The notes under the pieces were generated by a model. That model was not told the origin of the DNA. It ran no database searches and saw only the letters and a program-made list of their open reading frames with translations. The translations under genes and the position numbers were made by a program. Below are positions 7,710 to 15,824 of a stretch of 64,000 bases of DNA, piece by piece (position 1 is the stretch's first letter; each line of letters starts with the position of its first letter). The DNA comes from Natronorubrum tibetense GA33. GTDB taxonomy: Archaea; Halobacteriota; Halobacteria; Halobacteriales; Natrialbaceae. Location: positions 124,001-188,000 of the forward strand of contig NZ_KB913018.1 in assembly GCF_000383975.1 (NCBI RefSeq). Reading direction: 5' to 3'.

Positions 7710-8247
7710 CGGACTCACCATCCTCGGGGTCGGTAGCCATCGCGTGCAGTTGGATGGTAGCGTCTGCGAGGGCGATCCGTTCGGTTCCGTCCGTCGTTGG
7801 CGTCTCTTTCTCGAGCGTCTTCGAGTCGGGACCCACTGTTAGTTCGAGACGGTGGGTCTCGTTGGCCGTCGTTTCGTACTCGAGACAGCAGTTGTATGTG
7901 GCTCCATTGGGGTCGTTTACCGCGGACAGATCCGGGATTCGTGTCTTGAGTTGGCCTGTCTCTGGTGCCGTCGTTGTTGTGTTGTACGGTTCGGAGATGT
8001 CGTACAGTGCCGTGAGATCGTTGAGCCGTCTGTTGAGCTGGTGCAGTTGGTGGCGCGCCTCCCGAATGTCGCTTTCGTCCGGGCGGTGGTCATCTATCAG
8101 CGCGGCTCTGATCGATGTTGCAGTCCTGATAAAGCGGGCAAGCTCACTGTGCTCGGTTGTGGTGTGATGCGTCTCGAACGCTTTACTCAGGTGGCTTCGA
8201 GCGATCGAGTCGGCGACGTCGGGATCAGTGGTGGTGTCTTCAGTCAT
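7702..8247 (-). CDS. Uncharacterised acidic protein of the accessory operon
   Basis: This 181-residue protein has a helical N-terminal half (ARSHLSKAFETHHTTTEHSE; EARHQLHQLNRRLNDLTALY) and a beta-rich C-terminal half (YNCCLEYETTANETHRLELT). There is no signal peptide or membrane segment. It overlaps the upstream gene by four bases (ATGA) and the downstream nuclease gene by eight, so it is translationally coupled to both. I do not recognise a family. Confidence 0.65.
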   Translation of the reverse strand: MTEDTTTDPDVADSIARSHLSKAFETHHTTTEHSELARFIRTATSIRAALIDDHRPDESDIREARHQLHQLNRRLNDLTALYDISEPYNTTTTAPETGQLKTRIPDLSAVNDPNGATYNCCLEYETTANETHRLELTVGPDSKTLEKETPTTDGTERIALADATIQLHAMATDPEDGESDD

Positions 8248-9233
8248 TGGTTTTCAACGGTTTTAGCAGTCGATAGGCTACACTCGGCTGGCGGCTGGTC
8301 GGGGTATTCGTCAAGGGTTTGCTGGATCTCTTCGAGAGATATGAACACAGTGGGGCCAAGGGGAGTGGATCTGAGTCGCTCTCTCGCAAACGTGTTGTCG
8401 GCCTCGATGCGGTTGCGAACTTCCTCGAGTTGCGTCTCAAGCCACTCGATAGCATCCGTATAGCTTGTCCACGAGTACGTGTCCGCGTCGTCGGCTTCAA
8501 GCGGATGCTCCGATGGAGCAGGCTCGAACAGTGCTTGGTGGATATCCAGAAGCTGTGATTGGAGTGCGAACAGTTTTCGCTCGATTCGCGTGGACGTGCG
8601 AGTGTCGAGGCGAGTATCAGCGTAGACCGCCTCTGAGAGTTCTCGGACGGTGACGATGACCGTCTCGAGGATAGTGTATTGTTGTTGTTCGGGGGTGTAC
8701 TCGTCGACCCGTCGGTCGTCAATGAGTTCGTATTTGCGTCTTGGACCGCCCAACGGCCGTATTACGAGCGTTGTTTCGTGCCAGTTAGACGGCAAGACCG
8801 CGTCGAGTTCTGCAAAGAGTCTAGCATCGTACCGCTCGAGTGGTGGCTCTGCGATGTGACACAGTTCCTGCCTCTTGCCGCTGCTGACCAGTAGTTGGCC
8901 CGTATAGCCGACGAGATACGAGGGGACGTCGATACCGGCATTGGTGACTCGCAGTGGTTCGGTCGGTCGGTTGTTGTATGTGATCGAGTTCAGCGCCCCG
9001 AGACGGGTTGGTCCGGTCGCTGTGATCTCCGAGACGGTGGTCTCGTCAGCTGTCGGGCTAAGCAGGAGGGTCCGATCGTCCGTTTCGATATGCCGAAACA
9101 TGGTCGTTGGATCATAGTTGCAGATCGTCCCCTGCTCATAGACGGTCTCGTCTGCATTTTTCCAGCTCACATAGACCTCCGTATCTGGAACCAGTGCTCG
9201 GAGTTGCGTTCTGAGTGTGTGTTGGTCACTCAT
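8244..9233 (-). CDS. Uncharacterised 329-residue protein of the accessory operon
   Basis: The ATG at 9233 is preferred over a GTG at 9242. The N-terminal 110 residues are beta-rich (TEVYVSWKNADETVYEQGTI) and are followed by a segment TTLVIRPLGGPRRKYELIDD. A helical region with long amphipathic stretches comes next (TILETVIVTVRELSEAVYAD; IERKLFALQSQLLDIHQALF). The GPRRK turn after a beta strand recurs in the next gene upstream (9226-9681), suggesting related domains. No enzyme motif is visible. The gene overlaps its neighbours at both ends. Confidence 0.65.
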   Translation of the reverse strand: MSDQHTLRTQLRALVPDTEVYVSWKNADETVYEQGTICNYDPTTMFRHIETDDRTLLLSPTADETTVSEITATGPTRLGALNSITYNNRPTEPLRVTNAGIDVPSYLVGYTGQLLVSSGKRQELCHIAEPPLERYDARLFAELDAVLPSNWHETTLVIRPLGGPRRKYELIDDRRVDEYTPEQQQYTILETVIVTVRELSEAVYADTRLDTRTSTRIERKLFALQSQLLDIHQALFEPAPSEHPLEADDADTYSWTSYTDAIEWLETQLEEVRNRIEADNTFARERLRSTPLGPTVFISLEEIQQTLDEYPDQPPAECSLSTAKTVENQ

Positions 9234-9681
9234 CGAGGCCACCCTGCTCGAGTTGGTTGCGGCTGTATGGGGTGTCGGCGAGTGATGTGACCGCTGGAAC
9301 TCCGTGTTTGCGGATGAGTCGTTGGAGTGTGGCGTCGTCGATCGACTTCCAGTGGGTGGATCGTTGGCTATAGTATCGGAGTGTCGTGTTTTTAGCTGCG
9401 ATGACGATCGGCTGTTCAGTGTTGAACTGGAGTACTTCTGGGTTCTCGGTTTGCCACGTGTGGTGGATTCTGGAACAGAGGGTTTCTATTGTCGGCGGGG
9501 TTGGATTCGTGTTTGGGAGGTTGGTGTGGACGGTCGGGTCCTCGATCTGTTCGTATCCCGTTTCGCGCCACTGCTGGCCGTCCCAGACGGTTTCGATGCG
9601 GACCCAGCTGTCGTCGGTTTGTTTGATCGTGAGTTTTCGGCGCGGGCCGTTTGTCGGTGACCACTGGAGGGTAACGGTCAT
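9226..9681 (-). CDS. Uncharacterised 151-residue protein of the accessory operon
   Basis: The protein begins MTVTLQWSPTNGPRRKLTIK, a beta-strand and GPRRK turn shared with the adjacent 329-residue protein. It then reads WVRIETVWDGQQWRETGYEQ and ends in an Arg/Leu-rich helix (DDATLQRLIRKHGVPAV). No catalytic residues stand out. It overlaps the 34-codon gene upstream by four bases and the downstream start by eight. Function unknown. Confidence 0.65.
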   Translation of the reverse strand: MTVTLQWSPTNGPRRKLTIKQTDDSWVRIETVWDGQQWRETGYEQIEDPTVHTNLPNTNPTPPTIETLCSRIHHTWQTENPEVLQFNTEQPIVIAAKNTTLRYYSQRSTHWKSIDDATLQRLIRKHGVPAVTSLADTPYSRNQLEQGGLDE

Positions 9682-9782
9682 TCGAGGGTTTCCTCCAGTT
9701 TGCAGTAGGCGTGCTCGAGGTCGCCTGGGGTGATTGGGCGCTCGAGGGTGATGGTAACTGTGAGGTGGTCACTATCGGACAT
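9678..9782 (-). CDS. Very small conserved-looking protein (34 residues) of the accessory operon
   Basis: ATG at 9782 and TGA at 9678 enclose 34 codons reading MSDSDHLTVTITLERPITPG and onward to LEETLE: one amphipathic beta strand and one helix. The start lies inside the end of the gene before it (11-base overlap) and the stop overlaps the next start by four bases (ATGA). The operon spacing therefore argues that it is translated. Function unknown; it could fold onto a partner protein. Confidence 0.5.
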   Translation of the reverse strand: MSDSDHLTVTITLERPITPGDLEHAYCKLEETLE

Positions 9783-10113
9783 CAGCAGTCACCTCGTCTG
9801 AGTACTTCTCCAGAGGGAGTGGGCGCTTCGTTCTGTTTTTGGCCGAATATGCGGGCCACTGATTGACGTTGCGGTTGTCGGTTTCCTCGAGTGCTTCGGT
9901 GTGGACGATCTTAGCCGGCCGTGAGACTAGTCCTGAATTCTCGGGGAGTAATTGCTCGACACAGCTCTGTGTTACGTGATTAATGACCTCGGGGGCATGA
10001 TGGTGGAAGCCTTCTTGTCCACAGTAGCTGTGGGACCTTCCCAAACGCTCGAGTATGATGTTAGCTTGCTGTACATCCGAAATCGTTTCGTGTGTGGTAG
10101 TCGTAGATGACAT
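9772..10113 (-). CDS. First gene of the accessory operon, unknown function
   Basis: This 113-residue protein has a Thr-rich start (MSSTTTTHETISDVQQANI), a His/Cys-containing stretch (HSYCGQEGFHHHAPEVINH) and a basic C-terminal half (AYSAKNRTKRPLPLEKYSDE). The HSYC...HHH cluster might bind metal. No family is recognised. It opens a series of overlapping genes down to 7098 and is divergent from the winged-helix gene at 10283. Confidence 0.55.
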   Translation of the reverse strand: MSSTTTTHETISDVQQANIILERLGRSHSYCGQEGFHHHAPEVINHVTQSCVEQLLPENSGLVSRPAKIVHTEALEETDNRNVNQWPAYSAKNRTKRPLPLEKYSDEVTADVR

Positions 10114-10135
10114 CGCCTTCTCATCAAGGCATGGT

Positions 10136-10157
10136 CGGCGGCGGTGGTGCGCCGCCG
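10136..10157 (-). repeat. Perfect GC-rich hairpin in the operon leader
   Basis: CGGCGGCG-GTGGTG-CGCCGCCG forms an eight-base-pair stem with a six-base loop. It lies 23-44 bases before the first start codon of the operon, in the transcribed leader if the TATA-like sequence at 10190-10205 is used. It could act on translation or termination. Confidence 0.5.
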
Positions 10158-10190
10158 GCTCAGAGGTTTCGTCTGGCCGTGTCCCGTGCC

Positions 10191-10236
10191 TTAGTATATT
10201 TTAGTATCTTGTCCCACATAGTTCTTACGGAGTAAG
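10191..10236. promoter_or_regulatory. Divergent control region: tandem TTAGTAT repeats and a CTTAC palindrome
   Basis: TTAGTAT occurs at 10191-10197 and again at 10201-10207, exactly one helical turn apart. On the minus strand the same DNA gives a TATA-like AAATATACTAA for the leftward operon. At 10224-10236, CTTAC-GGA-GTAAG is a perfect inverted repeat between the two divergent genes. These look like binding sites for the winged-helix protein encoded next door. That link is inference. Confidence 0.5.
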
Positions 10237-10282
10237 TTTACAGGAAGTCCGGTGTAGCCGTTAAACGATTACGCTGATAGTC

Positions 10283-10522
10283 ATGGCAACATCAGTATTG
10301 AATATGGTTGAGCTGGACGACCGTGATCAAGCCGTACTCAAAGTGATGGCTGACGGTCGAGCGAATCCATATCTGATCCGAGAGGAAACAGAATTGGAGA
10401 AGGGAGACGTGAATACAGTACTTGTTAGACTGGCCCGATTGGGGTACGTCGAGCAAGTAACCCGTGGTCTATATGAAATTACTGACAAAGGTAGTAACGC
10501 TATGGGTGAAATTGATGAGTGA
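10283..10522 (+). CDS. Small winged-helix regulator (PhiH1-repressor-like)
   Basis: This 79-residue protein is essentially one winged helix: LDDRDQAVLKVMADGRANPY, LIREETELEKGDVNTVLVRL as the recognition region, then a wing (GYVEQVTRGLYEITDKGSNA). This is the fold of the halophage PhiH1 repressor and related haloarchaeal regulators. It is divergent from the seven-gene operon and separated from it by a palindrome, so it probably controls that operon and itself. Confidence 0.75.
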   Translation: MATSVLNMVELDDRDQAVLKVMADGRANPYLIREETELEKGDVNTVLVRLARLGYVEQVTRGLYEITDKGSNAMGEIDE

Positions 10523-10889
10523 ATAGAATCACACCTATCACTACTAGTGGAGATGCAAACAACATTAGTGAAAATCTCACAAGGAGTCTGCTTGACACTA
10601 CAATGCTCCTTGAATCCTCAAGTTATGGGCTATTCTGTCTCTAAATATTCGTCTGCATGGTGACCCCGCGTTCTTGGGAAGTTCAATTACGGGGACCACT
10701 CGTAAGTTCATGATATCGTCTGTCTATGGCTTGAACGACAGTCAATTTGCACACCCTCGAGGCCGGTGTGTTCTTCGAGCAGGCTATCTCGAGTGTTTTT
10801 GCTCTGTGTGACGGGCAAGGGGTTTTGTCACCCCACACTCTTTCAGTCAGTAACGGTGGTCCAGAGCCGTGTCGAGAACACGTGAATGA
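10523..10889. other. Gene-free region, moderately AT-rich
   Basis: I see no gene with haloarchaeal codon use here. The stretch separates the accessory operon region from the MFS pseudogene and could contain the border of an integrated element, but no repeat or att-like duplication was found by eye. Confidence 0.3.
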
Positions 10890-12067
10890 TCAATACCCAA
10901 GTCCGAAAATGCGATTAACCATGACGAGGGCAAACGAGGCGGCGAACAACACGGCGAGGATCCACAGCGTCTGGGACCAGCCAAGAGCGTCCGCGAACGC
11001 ACCGACACCGATGGAGCCGGTCGACCCGACGACAATATATACCGTGCGAAAGACGCCAAAGCCAGCGTTGCGTTCAGCTTCGGACAGTCCGTCGAGGACT
11101 TTGGGCTCGAGGGCGGCGAAGAAGCTTGTCGCGGTCCCGAACAGGATGGTCGCTAGGATGATCATCGGCAGACCGGGATCGACGAGGAACACGAGCATCG
11201 ACGCGATCCCAAGCAGCAGACAACCGGCAACGACGGTATCCCGATTGAATCGGTCCGAGAGCTCTCCGACACCGATCTGGGCGCCGCCGCGAACGACGAA
11301 GTACGCCGAGAAGACGACGCCGGCCAGGGTGGGCGTATAGTCGTGGAACTCGACTAGAAACGTCGGGAGGAACGAGATCAGGCCGTTGATCCCGAACATC
11401 GCGAGGATCGCGACGATGGTCGCGTACGCGATCGGTGGGCGGGCAAGCAAGGACAGGAATGCTTCGTCAGTTCCACGGTCGTCCGCTTGCTCTTCAGACT
11501 CGTCTTGTTGGGGCTCGGTCGGCTCGACGCGCCACAGGAACAGGATGAAGACCGGGACCGCACAGAGGACGACCAGTGCGATGGCGGGCCGCCAGCCGTA
11601 CCGCGCGCCGATCCAAGCGGCGGCGATCGGCGCGAGCAAGCCAGCGGCCGGCGACCCGAGCGAATGGATGCCGATCGCTCGGCCGATGTCGTCGTACGTC
11701 TTTGAGAGCAACGTCGACGCGACGGTGTAGTGGAGGCCGGCGGCCGCGCCCATACCGACGACGCCCAGGAAAAAAGAGCGAAGACGGGGGCGATGGCGGC
11801 GAGGGCACTCAGGACGCCGGTCCCGCCGACGGAGAGCAAAATAACGCGTTTCTCGCCGAACTTATCGGCGAGGACGCCACTGGGATACTGCGAGAGCCCG
11901 TAGGCGATCCACATCCCCGACAGGGCGAATCCGATCTGGGTGTTCGAGACGGCGAAGTCGTCCGTGATAAACGGGACGACCGGGCTGATCGCGACCCGCG
12001 CGAAGTACGTGACGAAGAACGCCAGCGTACAGAGGAGGAGGACGGTGTCGCGATACTGCCAGTTCAT
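10890..12067 (-). pseudogene. MFS transporter with a single-base frameshift
   Basis: The N-terminal frame from ATG 12067 (MNWQYRDTVLLLCTLAFFVT; GLSQYPSGVLADKFGEKRVI) and the C-terminal frame ending at 10890 (YDDIGRAIGIHSLGSPAAGL; FGVFRTVYIVVG) together make a 12-helix major facilitator protein. They are joined at a run of six A (plus strand 11770-11775). Adding one base restores ALFFLGVVGMGAAAGLHYT and gives 392 residues, the normal family length. The loop DRF-x-R motif (GELSDRFNRD) is present. It is either a recent pseudogene or a homopolymer sequencing error. Substrate unknown. Confidence 0.85.
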
Positions 12068-12290
12068 TGTGGGCTCGACTGGTCGGTGGGTTTCCCGCCG
12101 GGGTATTTGGATATAGTGGAACTCTCGCGAGAAGACCACGCATCGCGGCCCAATCACGGTCGTACCCCGGACCGGAACGGTGCCGTCCTCGACTCGAGTC
12201 TGTCCCGTCGGATCACCCAGTCGGCAGAGCAGCAGCGAGCGTTCATCGGGACCCAGTCATTGATGGCGATCCGGGCCACCAATCTGTATT

Positions 12291-12584
12291 ATGAGTCGCT
12301 ACGATGCGCTGGCCGCAGGCCTATTCGTAAGTGTCGGGGTGTTCGCATGGCTTGCTGGCCCCATAGTGGAAGCCCAGTTCGGGACCGAGGCGCTCATCGC
12401 CACCTACGCGGGGGTCGCGTGTGCGGCCGGCGCCATGACGTACGCCGTCTGGCGCCGGGTCGACGCGTATCTGGCCGCGGCCTCAGATTCGAGCGACGGA
12501 GACGGCGATGCTGACTCGGAACCGGCAGAACGAATCGAGGTGGTCGACGTCGATCAGGAGTTAGACCAGCTCCGCGAGGAGTGA
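12291..12584 (+). CDS. Small two-helix membrane protein with acidic tail
   Basis: In this 97-residue protein, two hydrophobic segments (ALAAGLFVSVGVFAWLAGPI; IATYAGVACAAGAMTYAVW) are followed by an Asp/Ser-rich linker and an acidic amphipathic tail (VVDVDQELDQLREE). This pattern is common among uncharacterised haloarchaeal membrane proteins. It stands alone between a divergent transporter pseudogene and a 337-base gap. Confidence 0.65.
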   Translation: MSRYDALAAGLFVSVGVFAWLAGPIVEAQFGTEALIATYAGVACAAGAMTYAVWRRVDAYLAAASDSSDGDGDADSEPAERIEVVDVDQELDQLREE

Positions 12585-12921
12585 GTCCGGCGCTGTCTTC
12601 GGTCGGGTACGCGGAGTCGAACCGGCGGAACCGGCCACCCGTCGGCGAGACTCGCCGCTGGGGCAATGCCGGGTGCTGTCTCCAACCCATTGGCTACGCG
12701 AGTCGGGACCCGCAGTGACGGTCTCTCCAGACCGGTGGTGGGTGTCGGCAGGCGTGCCATCTGGGACAACTCTGGGGGTTGTTTTGAGTGTGATGAGTGA
12801 GCGTTCCAGTGGGTGGCTCGCTATCGGGCCACACAGCTCCCCGTGGGCAGCCACCTCGAGACGGTAACATGGGCAGATCCGTTGCAAAGCCTCCATATAC
12901 AACTGCCGTGAACGCCTGCGT
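12585..12921. other. Intergenic region with promoter for the YdjM-like gene
   Basis: No gene is supported; the overlapping frames have atypical composition. A TATA-like CATATACAA at about 12894-12902 lies some 25 bases before the ATG at 12922 and would give a leaderless transcript. Confidence 0.4.
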
Positions 12922-13527
12922 ATGTTGCCGTGGGAACACGCGGCGGTCGCGTATCTCTGTTACACGGGGTATGCCCGTCGGGCTGAGGGTGGACCGGCGG
13001 CGGGGTGGGCCGTCCTCGTCGTCCTCTTGGCCTCCCAGCTACCGGATCTGATCGACAAGCCGCTGGCGTGGCAGGTCGGCCTCGTCCCGAGCGGCCGGTC
13101 GGTCGCCCACTCGGTGTTCGTCGGCGGACCGCTCGCGATCGGTGCGGTCGTGGTCGCCCGGCGGTACGGACGGCCCGCGCTGGGGGCAGCGTTCGCGATC
13201 GGCTATCTCTCGCATCTGCTCACCGACGTTATTCCGACGTATCCGGCCGCCGGGTGGAGCCTCGAGAGTGTGCTATGGCCAGTAGCGACAAACGAATCGG
13301 CACCCGAAGTAATGGGGACGGACACCGGCGCGATCGAACACACCGGACAGATCCTGTTCGGTGCCTATCCATCGCTGCTCGCACCCGAGGCGCTAATCGG
13401 GCTCGGCCTTGTCGGGCTGGCGGGGCTCGTCTGGTTCGCCGATGGCCGGCCGGGCGTCCGCGAGTGCTGGGCAGTGGTTCGATGGCCGATCGACACGCTC
13501 CAACCCGTCGTCCGGCGAGAACAGTGA
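12922..13527 (+). CDS. YdjM-like membrane-bound metal-dependent hydrolase family protein
   Basis: This 201-residue protein has the features of the YdjM/DUF457 family: a start MLPWEHAAVAYLCYTGY with His6, then LLASQLPDLIDKPLAW, a histidine in GRSVAHSVFVGG and GYLSHLLTDV. These His/Asp residues sit at membrane faces and are thought to bind metal. Four to five hydrophobic segments are visible. In bacteria YdjM is SOS-induced; in archaea the role is not known. A TATA-like box lies 20-28 bases upstream. Confidence 0.75.
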   Translation: MLPWEHAAVAYLCYTGYARRAEGGPAAGWAVLVVLLASQLPDLIDKPLAWQVGLVPSGRSVAHSVFVGGPLAIGAVVVARRYGRPALGAAFAIGYLSHLLTDVIPTYPAAGWSLESVLWPVATNESAPEVMGTDTGAIEHTGQILFGAYPSLLAPEALIGLGLVGLAGLVWFADGRPGVRECWAVVRWPIDTLQPVVRREQ

Positions 13528-13561
13528 AGGAAATTTATGCGACGGCTGTGACGTGGTGGAC

Positions 13562-14083
13562 ATGATGGACTCCGGACCGGACGAGTTGCAGTCGGCGATC
13601 GAAAACCCGTTCGACGAGGGCTCCATCGAGGCACGGTTGTACAACGAGATCCTCCGTAGGCAGTCACCGTTCACGATCGCTGACCTCGCTGCTCGTACCG
13701 AGTGTGATCCGGCCGGCGCTCGCGAGTACATCCAGTCCTTCGTCAGCCTCGGCGTTGTCATCAAACACAGCGGCGACCCACCCACATACGAGCGCAACGA
13801 CGCATACTTCGAGTGGGACACTGTCAAAGCCCTCGCACAGGACCACTCGCTCGCCGAACTCGAGAGTCGCATCGAAAGCCTACTTGAGCGAATCCAGACG
13901 TATCAGGAACGATATGACGCCGATACGCCCGAGACCGTCGATCAGGTGACCGTGGACGCAAAGATGTCCAGGGCGTCTGTCGATGCGGACCTGAACGATT
14001 GGACGAACACTCGAGCGAAATTACGGCGCTATAAGCGGGCTCGACAGATTCGGTTGGGCCGGTCCGAATCGACTTGCATCTGA
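13562..14083 (+). CDS. Winged-helix transcriptional regulator with C-terminal coiled coil
   Basis: The start is taken at ATG 13562 because AATTTATG at 13532-13539 is a well-placed TATA box. From there the protein is 173 residues. Residues 22-70 form a winged helix (SPFTIADLAARTECDPAGA; VSLGVVIKHSGD). The rest is helical, with a coiled coil (LAELESRIESLLERIQTYQE) and a basic C terminus (AKLRRYKRARQIRLGRS). This resembles small haloarchaeal HTH families with a dimerising helix. The target is unknown; it is the last gene before the glycan region. Confidence 0.7.
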   Translation: MMDSGPDELQSAIENPFDEGSIEARLYNEILRRQSPFTIADLAARTECDPAGAREYIQSFVSLGVVIKHSGDPPTYERNDAYFEWDTVKALAQDHSLAELESRIESLLERIQTYQERYDADTPETVDQVTVDAKMSRASVDADLNDWTNTRAKLRRYKRARQIRLGRSESTCI

Positions 14084-14195
14084 CTCTGACGCGCATCTCC
14101 ATTAGAGACGACAGTTACTAGGTAACTCCATCATAGATGATCCCACTACGGCGCTCGATACACCGTAGGATGTCGATCACGATCGGCGTTGCGAT

Positions 14196-14512
14196 CTAAT
14201 CAAATTCGTCGTGGAGTTCACTGAACTCGTCCCAATCGGTGACATCGAGGGCCCGTAGCCGATCAGTCGTCCACTTGGAGTTCGTGCCGATAACGAGCTT
14301 GTTAGGGTGCAGGAAGTCCGTGACTGCACTCCCTTCGCGGAGGAACTCAGGATTCATCTCGACCTCGATTTATTCGTTTCCGATGGCACCTTTTTTGACT
14401 GCTGGCTCAAGTACGTTCTCGATGCTTGTCGGGACGACCGTGCTCTTGATAATAACGAGGTGGCGATCCGTTTTGTCGGAAAGTGTGTTGCCGGTCGCTT
14501 CGGCCTGCGGTC
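14196..14512 (-). pseudogene. Remnant of a UDP-glucose/UDP-mannose dehydrogenase with internal deletion
   Basis: The minus strand reads EATGNTLSDKTDRHLVIIKS, then GAIGNE followed by a TAA, then IEVEMNPEFLREGSAVTDFL up to KWTTDRL. It then jumps directly to DVTDWDEFSELHDEFD and a stop. Compared with the intact copy at 47738-49021, about 200 residues including the catalytic Cys are missing, so the gene is dead. It lies directly beyond the nucleotidyltransferase gene at 14674, the partner such dehydrogenases usually have. Confidence 0.85.
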
Positions 14513-14673
14513 CTTACTCTTCGAGACGTGGCGTGTCTTGCTGATCCCTCGCAAACAAAGTGGTTGAGGGCGTTGCCCACCTTTTCCGAACCCACCAACC
14601 TGTTTTATTCCATCCGGGGTGGAAAGTGAGGACGCTATCGTCGGTGGATGGTTGATCAGTCCATCGCTCGCAG

Positions 14674-15678
14674 CTACACGATCTCAAGCGATTGTTCGAT
14701 TCGCTCCCGTGACCGCTGGTTTCGGAGCTTCGTGTGGGAGCCGATTACGCTACCGTCGAGATCGATCCCCTCGACGACACTTGCCCCGTCAAGGATGCTG
14801 TTCTGGACGGACGCGTCCGTGATAGTCGTCTCCGGAAAGACGACGGCCCGCTCAAGCTCCGCATCGACGACTTCCGCGCCACCCATCACGTGGACATTCT
14901 CCCCGATCTGACTGTTCTCGATTCGTGCAGTGGAAGCAATCGAAGAGTCACCCTCGAGGTAGTGGCAGACTGCGTCGAGGTACGACCCCGGCGTCCCGAT
15001 GTCGAACCACGCACCATCGAATGAAAAGGCGTACACCGATTCGCGATCCTGGAGCCACTGGAGGAACCAGCCGGGTTCGTCCGGGTTATTGCCGTTCTCG
15101 AGGTACGTCTCGAGGAGCTCGAGTGCCTCGGCGGGGAAGCCGTAGCAGGCAATCGAGATCAGCGAACTCTGCGGGTTGTCGGGTTTCTCCTCGAAGTCGA
15201 CGACACGGCCGTGTTCAACGTCGACGACTCCGTACTGAGTGGCGTTCTCCGGCGTGCCGACATCGTAGGCGGCGATTGTTGGCGTACCGTGAGACTCGAA
15301 GTGGTCGATGAAATCGCCGACGTCGAAACTGATGTAGTTGTCACCCGCAATGACCAGCGTGTCCTCGGAGAGTTCCTCGCGCTCGACCAGTTGTGCGAGC
15401 GCACCGACAACGCCGAGTTTCTCGTTTTCGTGAGTTGTCTCTTCGACTGAGAGCGTAGGCTTTTCGTATGGGCAATCGGCCAGGTGGGAGTTGAACTCCT
15501 CTGCGAAAGCCGCGTTCGTCGAGACGTAGACGTCCTGTATTCGGACATCTGCCTCGAGTTCCTCGAAGATCCGGTCGATCACCGTGGTGTCGCCGATCGG
15601 GAGAAACATCTTCGGCCGGCGTTTCGTGATCGGCCAGAGTCGCGTCGCGTACCCCCCTGCGAGGACGATGGCGTCCAT
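14674..15678 (-). CDS. Sugar-1-phosphate nucleotidyltransferase (NDP-sugar synthase)
   Basis: This 334-residue protein has the nucleotide-binding signature LAGGYATRLWPIT with RRPKMFLPIG near the N terminus, the metal-binding aspartate in VIAGDNYISF and the sugar-binding segment FEEKPDNPQS. The C-terminal quarter is a left-handed beta-helix-like stretch (IENSQIGENVHVMGGAEVVD). It would join a sugar-1-phosphate to a nucleotide for glycan synthesis. A TTTATTTG box (plus strand 15700-15710 region) sits about 27 bases before the ATG. The exact sugar cannot be told. Confidence 0.85.
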   Translation of the reverse strand: MDAIVLAGGYATRLWPITKRRPKMFLPIGDTTVIDRIFEELEADVRIQDVYVSTNAAFAEEFNSHLADCPYEKPTLSVEETTHENEKLGVVGALAQLVEREELSEDTLVIAGDNYISFDVGDFIDHFESHGTPTIAAYDVGTPENATQYGVVDVEHGRVVDFEEKPDNPQSSLISIACYGFPAEALELLETYLENGNNPDEPGWFLQWLQDRESVYAFSFDGAWFDIGTPGSYLDAVCHYLEGDSSIASTARIENSQIGENVHVMGGAEVVDAELERAVVFPETTITDASVQNSILDGASVVEGIDLDGSVIGSHTKLRNQRSRERIEQSLEIV

Positions 15679-15824
15679 GGTCTGGATATGTTATTACCCT
15701 CAAATAAACCTTCTTGAAAGTCGATTGGCCGAGGTCCAAGGAACACTGGAAAAACGGTACTGTCTAATCAGCGCGGGTTAAGAAACGGGCCGGTTGCAGA
15801 GACCGTTTGGCTATGCCGCTCACT

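Noticed and set aside
7158-7736. 192-residue plus-strand frame opposite the nuclease gene
   Set aside because: The minus strand carries the PD-(D/E)XK motif and operon overlaps; this is its shadow.
10747-11340. 197-residue plus-strand frame
   Set aside because: It runs opposite the C-terminal half of the MFS transporter, which has the recognisable helices and motif.
11576-12514. 312-residue plus-strand frame across the MFS gene
   Set aside because: Extremely Arg-rich shadow of the transporter coding region.
12590-12720. Possible tRNA on the minus strand (GGTTCGACTCC-like T-arm)
   Set aside because: The arms around it do not pair into T, anticodon or acceptor stems; only the loop-like motif is present.
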